From Myrica gale (lineage: Eukaryota > Streptophyta > Magnoliopsida > Fagales > Myricaceae), in contig OZ005603.1 in NCBI GenBank assembly GCA_963930655.1, forward strand, positions 17,569,001 to 17,633,000: a DNA stretch of 64,000 nt, in the 5' to 3' direction. This document shows positions 20,540 through 32,439 of this stretch, piece after piece. Position numbers and translations under genes: made by a program. The notes below the pieces were generated by a model. The model did not search any database. It was not told the origin of the DNA and worked only from the letters and a program-made list of their open reading frames with translations. Each line of letters starts with the position of its first letter. The first letter of the stretch is position 1.

Positions 20540-22695
20540 AGGAGTGCTTGAAGACAACCGAAGTCAAGGAATATTGGGTTCTTGAATAGCGGATGCTCCA
20601 AGCACACGACAGAGGATAAGAGTAGGTTCAAATCTCTTAATCCAAAAGAAAAATGATCGGTTACTTTTGGTGATAACGGTAAAGGAAAGATTCTTGGTAT
20701 TGAAAATATTTGTAAGACTCCTAGTCCTACAATTGGACATGTTCAATTTGTTGATGGTTTGAAACATAATTTATTAAGCATCAGTCAATTATGTGATAAA
20801 GGAAACTGAGTTATATTTGAATCATCAATATCCATTGTTGAAAACATTGAAGACAAGAAAGTCTTGTTTGTCGGACATCGACAAGAAAATGTGTATGTTG
20901 TTCACTTAGAGAACATCTCTTCTGAAAATGTAAAATGTTTTCTTTCTCTAAGTGACAACGATAGTTGGCTATGACATAGAATACTTCCTCATGCAAGCAT
21001 GAACCTTATTTCAAAATTAGCCAAAAAGGACATTGTTTCGAGTTTGCCTAACCTTGTTTACGAAAAATTTAAGATTTATGCTGCATGTAAAAAGGCAAAC
21101 AAACTAGAACATCTTTTAAACCCAAAAATATTGTGTTCACTTCTAGGCCACTTCAACTTCTACACATGGACTTGGTTGGTCCAACCCGAACGTCAAGCTT
21201 GGGTGGCAAATAATATAGCTTTGTCGTGGTTGATGATTACAGTAGATTTACATGAGTTCTTTTCTTAGCTCATAAGGGTGAGACCGTTGATGCGATTCAA
21301 AATGAAAAAAGTTTTGCTATTTCTAGCATAAGGAGTGACCATGTAAAAGAATTTGAAAACTCCTTCGCAAAATTTTGTGGTGATTCTGGTATAAACAATA
21401 ACTTCTCGGCTCCTAGGACTCCTCAACAAAAAAAAGTTATTGAGAGGAAGAATATGACTCTTGAAGAAATGACAAGGACCATACTTTGTGAAAATAACTT
21501 TCTAGATTATTTTTGGGCAGAAGTTATTCACACTAGCTGCTATGTTATGAACCAATGTATAATAAGGCCAATTCTTAAGAAAACTCCATATGAGCTATGA
21601 AAAAATAGAAATTCCAACACTGGCTATTTTCATGTGTTTGGTTGGAAGTGTTTCATTCTCAACAACAACAAAGACAACTTGGGTAAGTTTGATGCGAAAG
21701 CTAATGAAGATATATTTCTTTGTTATTTTATTTCCATTAAGGCTTATCACGTTTTTAATAAGAGAACTTTGGTTTTCGAGTAATCTATTCATGTGGTATT
21801 TGATGAATCTTACGTTTCTATGAAAAGAGATGATGATGATGTTGTACATCTTGAAAAAGAAGGTAAGACACCAGCTACAAGTGAAGTGAAAGAAGTTTCT
21901 CATCCACAAGAGCAAGATATACAAGATCTTGAAGAAGAAATGCCTCAAGACAACAATGATCTACCAACGGCTTGAAAGTTTGTCAGAAATGATCCTATTG
22001 ATCAAGTCATTGGTAATGTTGAGAAAAATGTCAGAACTCGATCTTCTTATAATCAAGCTAATAATTTTGGCTACTTTCTCAAATTAAGCCAAAGAATATT
22101 TCTAAGGCAAAAGATGATGAAAGTTGGATTCATGCCATGGAGGATAAACTAAAATAGTTTGAGAAAAATCAGGGATGACATCTAGTTCTTAGACCCAAAG
22201 ATTATCCAGTTACTGGTACTAAATGAGTTTTTCGAAACAAAATAGATGAATCTGGGGTTGTGGTAAGGAACAAGGCAATGTTGGTAGCCCAAAGTTATAA
22301 TCAAGAAGAGAGAATCGATTTTGATGAGACATTCGCACATGTTGCTCGTTTAGAATATATTCGCATGTTTTCAAGACTTTAAATTGTTTTAAATGGATGT
22401 GAAATGTGCATTTCTTGATTATTATCTTTCTGAGAAAGTGTATGTAGAATAAAATCCTAGATTTGAAGATGAAAAGCTATCACATCATATGTTCAAGCTC
22501 ACAAAACAATTATATGGCTTGAAGCAAGCACCTCGAGTATGGTATGAACGATTGAGTTATTTCCTTATTGAAAATAGATTTTCACGAGGTATTATCAATA
22601 TCACTCCCTTTACTAAGGGAAATGATAATGAATTACTTATCGTTCAAATACATGTTAATGATATCATATTTGGTTCTACACATGTTAATGACTAA
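20540..22695 (+). pseudogene. Broken Ty1/Copia pol (protease to reverse transcriptase)
   Basis: Pieces of a Copia polyprotein follow each other in the right order. They are the protease site region (about 20565-20610, where one extra A at about 20585 puts SGCSKH out of frame with the preceding residues), the GAG-pre-integrase block (HNLLSISQLC, then HASMNLISKLA at about 20990), integrase core fragments (21150-21560, including SAPRTPQQ), and reverse transcriptase with QLYGLKQAPRVWYERL (22507-22560). The RT active-site YVDD reads HVND at about 22650. There are several frameshifts, and Trp codons have become TGA at about 20810 and 20970. The sequence stops before RNase H, and no LTRs were found. 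The wording of the integrase and RT blocks suggests the SIRE/Maximus group, but that assignment is tentative. Confidence 0.88.
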
Positions 22696-22944
22696 TTCTG
22701 ATATAATATATATCTATAGTATAAAATCAGAAAAAGATATGTATAGCAAATCAACAAGCCAACAAGCATTTGCTGAAAAATGTCCAACAACTCGTAAAGA
22801 AACCAATTCATATAATACATTATACAACAACCCAAGAAACCAATTCATAAGTCAACACCAATAAACAAATTCAGCAACCCAATCTCCAATCTCCAACACA
22901 ACATAACCCAATAAACCAATTATGCAAGCCCTGACCTCCAATAG
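22696..22944. other. Junction DNA between two retroelement relics
   Basis: AT-rich and then CA-rich (CCAACAACCCAATC-like) sequence with no recognised feature. Confidence 0.4.
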
Positions 22945-23279
22945 TTTAATGTTATTGATTTGAGTCCTTTTGATGTAGGTGATGATTTGAGGGCAAATGT
23001 TTTTCAAGAGGAGCGGAATGATGGAGATCAAGGCACCGCTTTGAAGGATCTCAATCAAATCCCAATTGGGCTGGTTACGAGAGCACGAGCAAAGAAGATG
23101 GATGTACTCAACTGACTCATTCGAGAAATATGGGCTCAAGCAAATTTGTGGAGGCCCATTGAACATGATCCACGTGAGCAACAAATAATCGTTACCTTGC
23201 TTCATGTTCTAGAAGGATCATGTCAAGGCTAAGCTTCAAATTGGCAAGAACTATTTTTGGAGTCTAATCTAGAAGGACC

Positions 23280-23897
23280 TGATTGCATGGCTTCTTTAGG
23301 CGCCCAAAATCCTTTCATTTTATTGTTTTTCTCTATTATGGGCGTGTAACAGTTCCTTTCCTGTTTTAGTGTCTCATTTTAGGCAAGTATGATTTATTTC
23401 AGCTTTGTTTAGGAGGGGTGGGCGTCCAACATTTATTTCTTTAGTTATGTCTTTGTTTTAGGCGCCAGCTTGTGTGTTAGGCAAGTAAGGATTTATGTCC
23501 TTATTGTCTTGTTTTGTTTTAGGCAAGTAAGGATTTCTTTCCTTCCCTATTTTTGGCTTTAATTAGGTTTTCAATGTTAGGGTTTTTTCTTGTAATGTTC
23601 AGCCCTTTTAAATAAGTGCATATGCAATGAAAAACGCAAACATTGATTATTCATAAACTTATGAGGTTTATTCTCTTTGGTTCTTTGAAGAACTACTCGA
23701 ACTTATCGGGATTTCCCGTGACGTTCAACTCGACTTATCAAACGGAATTTCCATCATCGTTTGTGGCGTCTTCCTTATACCGAGGTTCTTGTTTTCATAA
23801 ACAACGGGTCGATGTTTTCCATTCGAATCAGTCTTAGAACGATCTTGGGTTCCCTTTCGTTGTTGGGTCTGTGTTATTCTTGACGAGGTTCACATCA
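23280..23897 (+). repeat. Left LTR of the Reina-like element
   Basis: Its end is fixed by the primer site that follows; its start is the best TG after the pol stop and an AGAAGGACC purine stretch. It contains a TTTAAATA box at about 23607. Confidence 0.6.
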
Positions 23898-23899
23898 TT

Positions 23900-23911
23900 T
23901 GGTATCAGAGC
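23900..23911 (+). other. Primer-binding site (initiator tRNA-Met)
   Basis: TGGTATCAGAGC lies two bases after the left LTR; it is a perfect match to the standard plant tRNA-Met primer site. Confidence 0.92.
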
Positions 23912-24597
23912 ACGATTCTAGTTCAAGTTTGCCTATCCTTTAACATCTTTCATTCCTTTGTTTCTTCTTTAGCCGTCCACATCATTTATCTCTTCATAGC
24001 CGAATTTCCTTTACCTTTTTTCTGTTCAATCTCTGTTTGTTCTTGTTGATGTCTAAGCTGTTGTTCTAGTCTTATATACACTAGTTTTCTCACAATCTTC
24101 TTCCTTTGTATCAAAAGATAGTTGCTCAACAAAAACAAAAGGAAAGAGACTCGAAGAAGAAGAAGAAGACACAAAGGAGTCCGAAAATAAAAAAAAAAAT
24201 TGTTTGTTTCCATAGATTAAGGTTCCAGTTAATCCGAAAATCACCTCACCCCAAGCAAGTATTTTTTTTCTCGTGAAAATTTTTCACTATTCTGTGCTTC
24301 CAAAATTCGAAATTGCCATATTCTTTCGAATTCTAATATGAAAATTTTCATATTCCTCCTTGATTAGTTCTTGGTGAATTATTACTTGAAATTTTGAGTT
24401 GTTTGTTTAGTTTCAAAAGAATTGAAAGAGAATTATCGAGTGGAAAAAGGCAAGAGTGGTGAGAACATCAGAGGGTAAAAGCCATATTATTTTGAGTGAA
24501 ACACGAGTGGAGAGTGATCCACATTCTTGAGTGTAAACACGTAAAGGAGTGAATCGCGAGGTCCTTTTATTGTTTCTAACCTTGTTTTGCAGCAATC

Positions 24598-27500
24598 ATG
24601 TCTCACAACCATGGTAAGAACGTTTCCGAAGATGTTACGACACCAGCTGACCCGAAAGTGTTTCTGGAGGCCATGATGAGTGTGATGAAGTTGGAAATGG
24701 AGTGGGTTCATAAACGAATAGATCAGATGGAGAATTCACTTGAGAAGCAGCCACAAAACGCCCCCGAATTCCGTAGAAGAGAACGAGATCCACCGGTGGG
24801 AGGCGAGGGTGGAGGATGAAGAGCGTTGCAGATCTGGTTTTGAGGAAGAAGGGGATCAGGATTCTGTTGTTGGCTATAGGAGACCTGGAGGGCATGTTGG
24901 AGAAGCTAGGAATTGAGAAGATAACAACTTGGGTGGTATTAAGATGAAGATTTCGTCCTTTCAAGGTAGATTTGATCCTGAAGCATATCTTGAGTGGGAG
25001 AAAAAGATGGAGGTCGTGTTTGATTGCTACAACTACTCTGAGACAAAGAAGGTAAAATTAGTTGTGATTAAATTTGATGAATATGTTATAACTTGGTGGG
25101 ATCAGCTTATGATAAACAGAAGGCGGAATAAAGAAAGACCAATAGAGACGTTGGAGGATATGAAGACGGTGATGAGAAAATTGTTCGTTCCAGCTATTAC
25201 TATCGAGAGTTGTACAAAAAGCAACAAGGTCTTAGACAAGGGATCCAAAGCGTAGATGATTACTACAAGGAGATGGAGATAGAGATTGCTATGATCCGCG
25301 CTAAAGTAGAGGAGGATCGAGAGGCTACAATGGCTAGATTTTTACCTGGCTTAAACCGGGAGATCCATGATAAGGTAGAGATGCGACATTATATGGAGTT
25401 GGAAGATATAGTGCATATAACTATCAAAGTGAAACAACAACTCAAGAGAGGGAGTGAGACATGTGCAGGCCATAACTCTAGTTCTACCTCTTGGAAATCG
25501 AGTCATGCCAAGCCGTTGGACAAGTCACAAGCGTCCAAACCTGAGCTCAAGGTAAAATCGAAGTTTTTACATCCAGGAATCGTGATATTAAATGTTTTAG
25601 ATGTCAAGGCAGGGGCCATATAGCAAGTCATGGTGTTGCAAGCCAATGGTGAAATTGTGACCGATGATGAAGATTCTGACACCGACGACATGCCGCCATT
25701 GAGGATGTTTCCCGGGAAGAGTATTTAGCCCCTGATGCATTGACATTGTGGCGAGGAGAGCATTGAGCTTGCAAGCAAAAGGAGTTGATGAAGCATAGCG
25801 AGAGAACATCTTCCACACTAGTTGCTACGTTAAAGATAAAGTATGTATTGTGATTATTGATGGTGGTAGTTGTACTAATGTTGCAAGCACAATTATGGTG
25901 GAGAAATTGAGATTGCCCATGGTGAAGCACCCTAGACCGTACAAGCTATAATGGCTAAATGATAAGGGTGAACAAGCAAGTGTTAGTCGCTTTTCGAATC
26001 TATAAATATGAAGACAAACTATTGTGTGATGTAGTACCGATGCAAGCGAGACACTTATTGCTAGGGGGTCCATGGCAGTTCGATAGACAAGTGAAGCATG
26101 ATGGCTTTACAAACAAGTTCTCTTTTGTACTTAATCAACGATCAATCAATCTTGTACCATTGACACCGTAGCAAAAAGAAAAAGAGTGAAAATTAGAGAG
26201 AGGCCGAGAAAAATGAGAGAGAAAAAGAGAATCAAGGTTCGGCTATTGAGAAAAAATATGAGAGAAAACAAAAGAATTTCTATGCAAAAGTGAGTAAGAT
26301 CAAGCGAGCAATGCTTTCAAATCAGCCGATGATTGTACTTTTGTACAAAGAGACATGTTTAAACACTGACAAACTTGACCTTGCTTTGCCTAGTTCTATT
26401 GTTTCTCTTTTGCAGGAGTATAAGGATGTCTTACCCGAGGAAACACCACATGGGTTACCTCCAATACGAAGAATTGGACATCAAATCGATTTTATTCTCG
26501 GTGCAATAATTCCAAACCGACCAGCTTATAGGAGCAATCCCGAGGAGACAAAGGAGCTTCAACGGCAAGTAAGTAAGTTGTTGGATAAAAGGCACGTAAG
26601 GGAGAGCATGAGCCCATGTGCGGTTCCGGTTTTACTTGTGCCTAAGAAGGATGGGACGTGGAGAATGTTCGTTGATTTCCGAGCCATCAACAACATAACG
26701 GTAAAGTATCATCATCTTATCCCATGCTTAGATGATATGTTAGATGAGCTGAATGGTTCTTGCATATTTTCTAAGATTGATTTAAAGAGTGGTTATCATC
26801 AAATTAGGATAAAAGAAAGAGATGAATGGAAAACCGCCTTTAAAACAAAATATGGTTTGTATGAATGGTTAGTTATGCCTTTTGGTTTGACTAATGCTCC
26901 GAGCACCTTTATGAGACTTATGAACCATGTTTTACGTGCATTTATAGGCAAATTTGTTGTTGTCTATTTTGATATTATACTCATTTATAGCAAAAACGTG
27001 GACGATCATCTAGTACATTTGAAATCTATTCTAGATGTGCTAAGGAAAGAAAAGTTGTTTGCTAATTTAAAGAAGTGCACTTGTTGTTAGTGCACAAGGT
27101 ATACAGGTTGATGAAGAGAAGGTCCATGCAATTCAAGATTGGCCAAGCCCCATAAGTGTAGGAAATGTTCGTAGTTTTCATGGACTTGCTAGTTTTTACC
27201 GACGGTTCGTGAAGGACTTCAGTAGCTTAGTCGCACTGCTTACTGAAGTGATCAAGAAGAACATTGGATTTCGATGGAGAAAAGAACAAGAGAAGGCGTT
27301 TCAATTAATCAAAGAGAAGCTGACTAACGCACCTTTGTTGTCTTTACCTAACTTTTCTAAAACGTTTGAAATTGAATGTGATGCTTCAGGTATTGGTATA
27401 AGCGTCGTTCATATGCAAGAAGGACGACCAATTGCTTACTTCAGCGTGAAACTAAGTGGGGCAGCCTTAAACTACCCAACTTAAAACAAGGAGTTGTATG

Positions 27501-29192
27501 CATTGGTTCGGGCTTTAGAGATGTGGCAGCACTACCTATGGCTTAAGAAGTTCGTGATTCATACCAATCATTAGTCCTTGAAATATTTGAAGGGCCAACA
27601 AAAGCTTAACAAAAGGTATGCGCGTTGGGTGGAATTCATTGAGACGTTTCCATGCATCATTCGGTATAAGCAAGATAAGGAGAATGTGGTCACCGATGCA
27701 CTTTCTCGCAGGTATGCATTACTTTCCACACTTAATGCAAAATTGCTTGGTTTTGATCATATTAAAACTTTATACGCTGATGACCACGAATTTTGTGAGG
27801 AAATCGCATGTGGTAAGTTCTTTAGGCTTGATGGATTCTTATTTCGAAAGAATCATTTATGCGTGCCTAATTGTTCATTGAGGGAGTTTTTAGTGCAAGA
27901 ATCTCATGGTGGAGGATTAATGAGACATTTTAGAGTTGCCAAAACTTTAGATGTTTTACAGGAACATTTCTACTGGCCTCACATGAAACAAGATGTTGAA
28001 AGAATTTGTGGTAGATGTGTCACATGTAGGCAAGCTAAATCCAGAGTGCGGCCCCACGGTTTGTATACTCCTTTGTCAATTCCTAGTGAGCTTTGGATTG
28101 ATATTTCAATGGATTTTGTTTTACGATTGCCTAGGACTAAATGAGGAAGAGATTCAATTTTTATGGTTGTGGATAGATTTTCTAAGATGACACATTTTAT
28201 TCCATGTCACAAAATGGATGATGCCTCGCATGTTGCTGACTTACTCTTTAGGGAGACTGTGAGATTACATGGCATGCCTAGGATGATTGTTTCGGATAGT
28301 GATGCTAAGTTCTTGAGCTATTTTTGAAAGACTTTGTGGTGTAAGCTAGGTACTAAGCTATTGTTTTCCATTACTTGTCATCCACAAACTGATGGTCAAA
28401 CTGAATTAGTAAATAAGACTTTGTCTACTTTATTGAGGGAGATCATTCGAAAGAATATCAAAACATGGGAAGAGTGTTTACCACATGTTGAGTTTGCTTA
28501 TAACAGAGCTGTTCATTCCGCTACTCAATTTTCGCTGTTTGAAATTGTGTATGGTTTCAATCCATTAACCTCATTGGATTTGTCTCTTTTGCCTTTGACT
28601 GAGCATGTTAATTTATCTGGCAAAAGGAAAGCTGACTTTGTGAAGCAGATTCATGAAGAAAGCAAGACTCAACATTGAACGAAGAACGGAGCAGTATGCA
28701 AAACATGCCAACAAGGGACGTCACAAGATGCTTTTTGAACCTGGAGATTGGGTTTGACTACATATGAGAAAAGAAATATTCCCGGCGAAAAGACGTTCCA
28801 AATTGCTCCCAAGAGGAGATGATCCTTTCCAAGTCCTCGAGCGCATAAATGACAACGCTTACAAGCTAGATTTACCTGGTGAGTACAATGTAAGTGTCAC
28901 TTTTAATGTTACTGATTTGAGTCCTTTTGATGTAGCTGATGATTTGAGGGCATATCTTTTTCAAGAGGAGGGTAATGATGGAGATTAAGACACCGTTTCG
29001 AAGGATCTCGATCAAGTCTCAATTGGGCCGGTTACGAGAGCACGAACAAAGAAGATCAAGGATGTACTCAACGGACTCACTCAAGAGATATGGGCTCAAG
29101 CAAATTCGTGGAGGCCCATTGAACATGATCCACGTGGGCAACAAAGAATCGTCACCTTGATTCACGTTCTAGAAGGATCCGGTCAAGGCTAA
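24598..29192 (+). pseudogene. Disrupted gag-pol of the Reina-like element
   Basis: Gag starts at 24598 (MSHNHGKN) and continues in pieces at 24929-25255 and 25210-25623 with a frameshift between them and a damaged CCHC knuckle. A protease with the variant site IDGGSCTN lies at about 25856. RT occupies 26290-27090 (YFDIILIYS, where the second active-site Asp is replaced by Ile). A deletion of about 30 bp removes the block before the RNase H connection at 27085. RNase H is at 27209-27600, and the integrase zinc region and core at 27800-28680 ([18 protein letters not shown]). In-frame stops include TAA at 27481, TGA at 28142, TGA at 28325 and TGA at 28755; several are of the C-to-T/G-to-A type. 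No complete chromodomain is visible. It cannot encode a working polyprotein. Confidence 0.9.
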
Positions 29193-29239
29193 GCTTCAAA
29201 TTGGCAAGAAGTATTTTTGGATTCTATTCTAGAAGGACC

Positions 29240-29855
29240 TGATTGCATGGCTTCTTTAGGCGCCCAAAATCCTTTCCTTTTATTGTTTTTCTATATCATG
29301 GGCGTGTAGCACTTCCTTTCCCATTTTAGTGTCTCATTTTAGGCAAGTATGATTTATTTCAGCTTTGTTTAGGAGGGGTCGGCGTCCAACATTTATTTCT
29401 TTAGTTATGTCTTTGTTTTAGGCGCTAGCTTGTGTGTTAGGCAAGTAAGGATTTATTTCCTTATTGTCTTGTTTTGTTTTAGGCAAGTAAGGATTTTTTT
29501 CCTTCCCTATTTTTGGCTTTAATTAGGTTTTCAATGTTAGGGTTTTTTCTTGTAATGTTCAGCCCTTTAAATAGGTGCATAAGCAATGAAAAACGCAGAC
29601 ATTGATTATTCATAAACTTGTGAGGTTTATTCTCTTTGGTTCTTTGAAGAACTACTCAAACTTATCTGGATTTCCTGTGGCGTTCAACTCGACTTATCAA
29701 ACGGAATTTTTATCACAGTTTGTGGCGTCTTCCTTATACCGAGGTTCTTGTTTTCATAAACAACTGGTCGAAGTCTTCCATTCGAATCAGTCCTAGAACA
29801 ATCTCGGGTTCCCTTTCGTTGTTGAGTCTCGTTATTCTTGACGAGGTTCACATCA
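29240..29855 (+). repeat. Right LTR of the Reina-like element
   Basis: It is homologous to 23280-23897 with scattered substitutions (for example GTGCATAAGC against GTGCATATGC). After 29855 the sequence diverges from the primer-site sequence and enters flanking DNA. Confidence 0.6.
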
Positions 29856-30748
29856 TTAACAAGAGGAAGCAACACATGAATTTTATAATCTAATAAATTT
29901 TATAATGAAGAAAACAACATTAAAAAATTACCTGAGGGCAGTGAGGTTACTAAGGTAGGCTGTGAAGGATGAAGGCTGTGACTTTTTTTTTTTGTCGATG
30001 TAGATGGTTCAGATCACCAACCTTAGAGGCACATGAAGCAAATTAATACACAATCAACTCGATTGGTCAATGATGTAATAGATGCGGAGTAGTAACCTAA
30101 TACAATTAACTTCTTATTGAATAGTAAACCAACAAAACTAATTCGGACATGTTCAAGCATTCATACATACTATGAGTCTATGAAAACTTATCCACAACTA
30201 TCATAAGCAAATTTGCGGCAAGCTACAAAAAATGTAATGCCGAATTAACCTTCCGATTCAATCAAGTTGAATTCACTAGTCATTTGTTGCACAATGCTTT
30301 TTATATGTGCATTTACTTCGTACTAGAAAGAGAGAACGATTCAAAAATCTTTTCCAAACAGAGTTCTGAAGGAAATGGTGCACATAGAAATGCCTTCAGA
30401 TTTCACTATAGCAATCACCATCTTAAAGCCCACCTGTATAGAATTCGAGCATGTTGTAAGTATAAAAATGATTGAGAGAGAGAAAGAGGAGAGAGAGTAG
30501 CTAAATGACAGTATGACACTCTTGACACTACTAAGGAGCTGTTGACGGTGACTATCTAAGGAGCAAGAGGCTACGAAATTGCAAGGAGACCAGCGATAGG
30601 TGAAGGCAAGGAGAGCTAGCGACTGGCAGCGGCTAAGGGGGGAGACTGTGGCGACAACGGTTGAGACCTCACTGTAAAGTGTTAGTGTTAGGTTTTTTTG
30701 AAGGGGGTTGCGGGTTGGGACTTGGGAGTTGGGAGAGTGAAATTGAAA
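29856..30748. other. Flanking DNA between gypsy relic and hAT element
   Basis: No gene is recognised. The stretch 30470-30660 is purine-rich with GAGAGA runs. A 174-codon minus-strand frame (30341-30865) crosses the hAT boundary and is therefore not a conserved gene. Confidence 0.45.
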
Positions 30749-30894
30749 ATGAGAAGTAGGGGTGGGCAAAAAACCCGCGGTCCCAAATTTTCGACCCGAT
30801 CGGGGCGGGTTAGGTGGGTTCGGTTTCGGATTCAGTACTATACTCGATATATTACCCAAACCCAACCCGAAACTTACAAAAAATAAAAAAACTT

Positions 30895-30933
30895 AATACC
30901 CTCAGCGAAACGCACCGTTTCGCTGAGGGTATT
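30895..30933. repeat. Perfect 18-bp stem, 3-nt loop inside the hAT left end
   Basis: Arms 30895-30912 and 30916-30933 are exact reverse complements around a CAC loop; the core of the arm is CCCTCAGCGAAACG. It lies 127 bp inside the left terminus. Confidence 0.92.
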
Positions 30934-32439
30934 TTCTCCCCTTAGGACTTAGGTCATTTGCGACCCCCCACCCTGACGACCTCTCTTCACAGTACCCCCT
31001 CTTCGAAAATTCCCCCTTCAGCCTCTCCTCTTCACGCCCGACCTCACTATCTCCCTCCGGCCACCGTTCTCCCCCTCTTACCGTCATCTCTCTACTCTGT
31101 GCTCTCCTCTCTCTCTTCGTTTCTGGCCTCTCTCTCATCTCTCTCCACGATTGTATGAATTTCCTTACACTAAATGGTTGTTTCTATGAATTTATTTACC
31201 TAGATGCACGGTTCACAGTTGTATCTTGTATGAATTTCCTTGCCCTAACTAATTACATTTTTTAGTGCAGGTTACACGATTGTGTAGGATTGGTTAGTGG
31301 CTCAGTGCATTGATTCAGGTACAAATCCATTCACTTAATTTAGTTAATTATTTATTGTAGTTCATAGTTAAATTATAATTTTAGAGTATAGATTAGAAAA
31401 TTAGGTTGTGAAACTGTGGAGGATGGGCTTGATTAGAGGATGTGATTTTGTTTGAAATTGTGGAAGATGAGTTTGATTGAATCATTTGTGCATGTATGAT
31501 CTGTGATTTGTGAATTTGTTTGCATAATATTTGTGGACTATATATTTGTGAATTTTGTAGAGTATAATACTATAATATTTGTCATATGTATAGTATATAT
31601 TAGAACATATGATTTTTATTATTTAATAAGTAATCTGATTTTTGTTTATCCAAGTAAATTAAACTTAGTTTTTGAAACAAAATGGATGAGTTTTAGAATC
31701 AAATCTTTTAAAACAAAATTGATATGTTTTAGATTCCATTTTCCCTTTTAGTGAAACAACGGCAATATTGTCTAGAGTTTTGAGATCTAAATGGTTTCTA
31801 ACTTTCTTGTATCATATATTTCATTAACAAAAAAAATGCATATAATCCGTTTTTTCTTTTTAGCTTGTAGGAAGAAGTCCATTGATATCAAGTGATTCCA
31901 ACGTATATAGATTAGAGAATAAGATTGCAACTTGTTAGTTTCAGAAAAGATTCATGCATATAATCCCTTTTTTTCTTTTTGTCTTTAGTTGTAGTGTTCC
32001 TTTTTTTCTTTTATCTAGATTTGAAAGATCATCGAGTTTCAACCACAGACTTTCAATGGCCAACTCTTCTTTTTGATAAATATTTATTTATTACAAGTAG
32101 AAAGCAAATAGTATTTAAAGAGATAAAGTTAGAGAGATAAAAAAACAAGAGATGATGGGCACTAATTTTCTAAAACAACCACTCAGTGCTACTAAGATGT
32201 TAAAGACATGAGACGTCTAAGTGAATTTAAAATGTTCCACACTGTTGAACATCCTGTTCTTATGTAATTTTTTAGCTTTTTTGTGCTGGATAATCATTTG
32301 GCTGGTGGTCTTGGTGCTCTTCAGATGCTTACTCTTTTTATTGCTATCCTCCCCGGTAATTGTTTCATAATTTCCTTTTTTGGTACTTGTTACTTGTTAT
32401 GTCTTAATTTTTAAATGAGTTTTATTCTCTCAATATCAG
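30934..32439. other. 5' non-coding region of the hAT element
   Basis: Pyrimidine-rich DNA (30955-31150) is followed by AT-rich sequence. It probably holds the promoter and a 5' untranslated exon or intron: TCAATATCAG directly precedes the first Met codon and looks like an acceptor. No coding frame is seen. Confidence 0.45.

Larger units (their letters stand above)
22945..29855 (+). mobile_element. Decayed Ty3-gypsy chromovirus (Reina-like) with repeat-flanked structure
   Basis: A direct repeat flanks the internal region: 22945-23897 and 28902-29855, clearly diverged by substitutions and small indels. A primer site TGGTATCAGAGC (23900-23911) follows two bases after the first copy, so both copies end at an LTR end (23897 and 29855). 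The shared sequence is longer than the LTR, however: its first ~330 bp are the last codons of pol, including a TRARAKK-like stretch and a stop at 23230 and 29190. The LTR proper probably starts at TGATTGCATGG (about 23280 and 29240, roughly 615 bp), but that boundary is uncertain. A simple single element would not have pol sequence upstream of its 5' LTR, so a tandem array has collapsed or been truncated here. Confidence 0.85.

Noticed and set aside
30341..30865. 174-codon minus-strand frame
   Set aside because: It crosses the left boundary of the hAT insertion (30757), so it cannot be an old gene.
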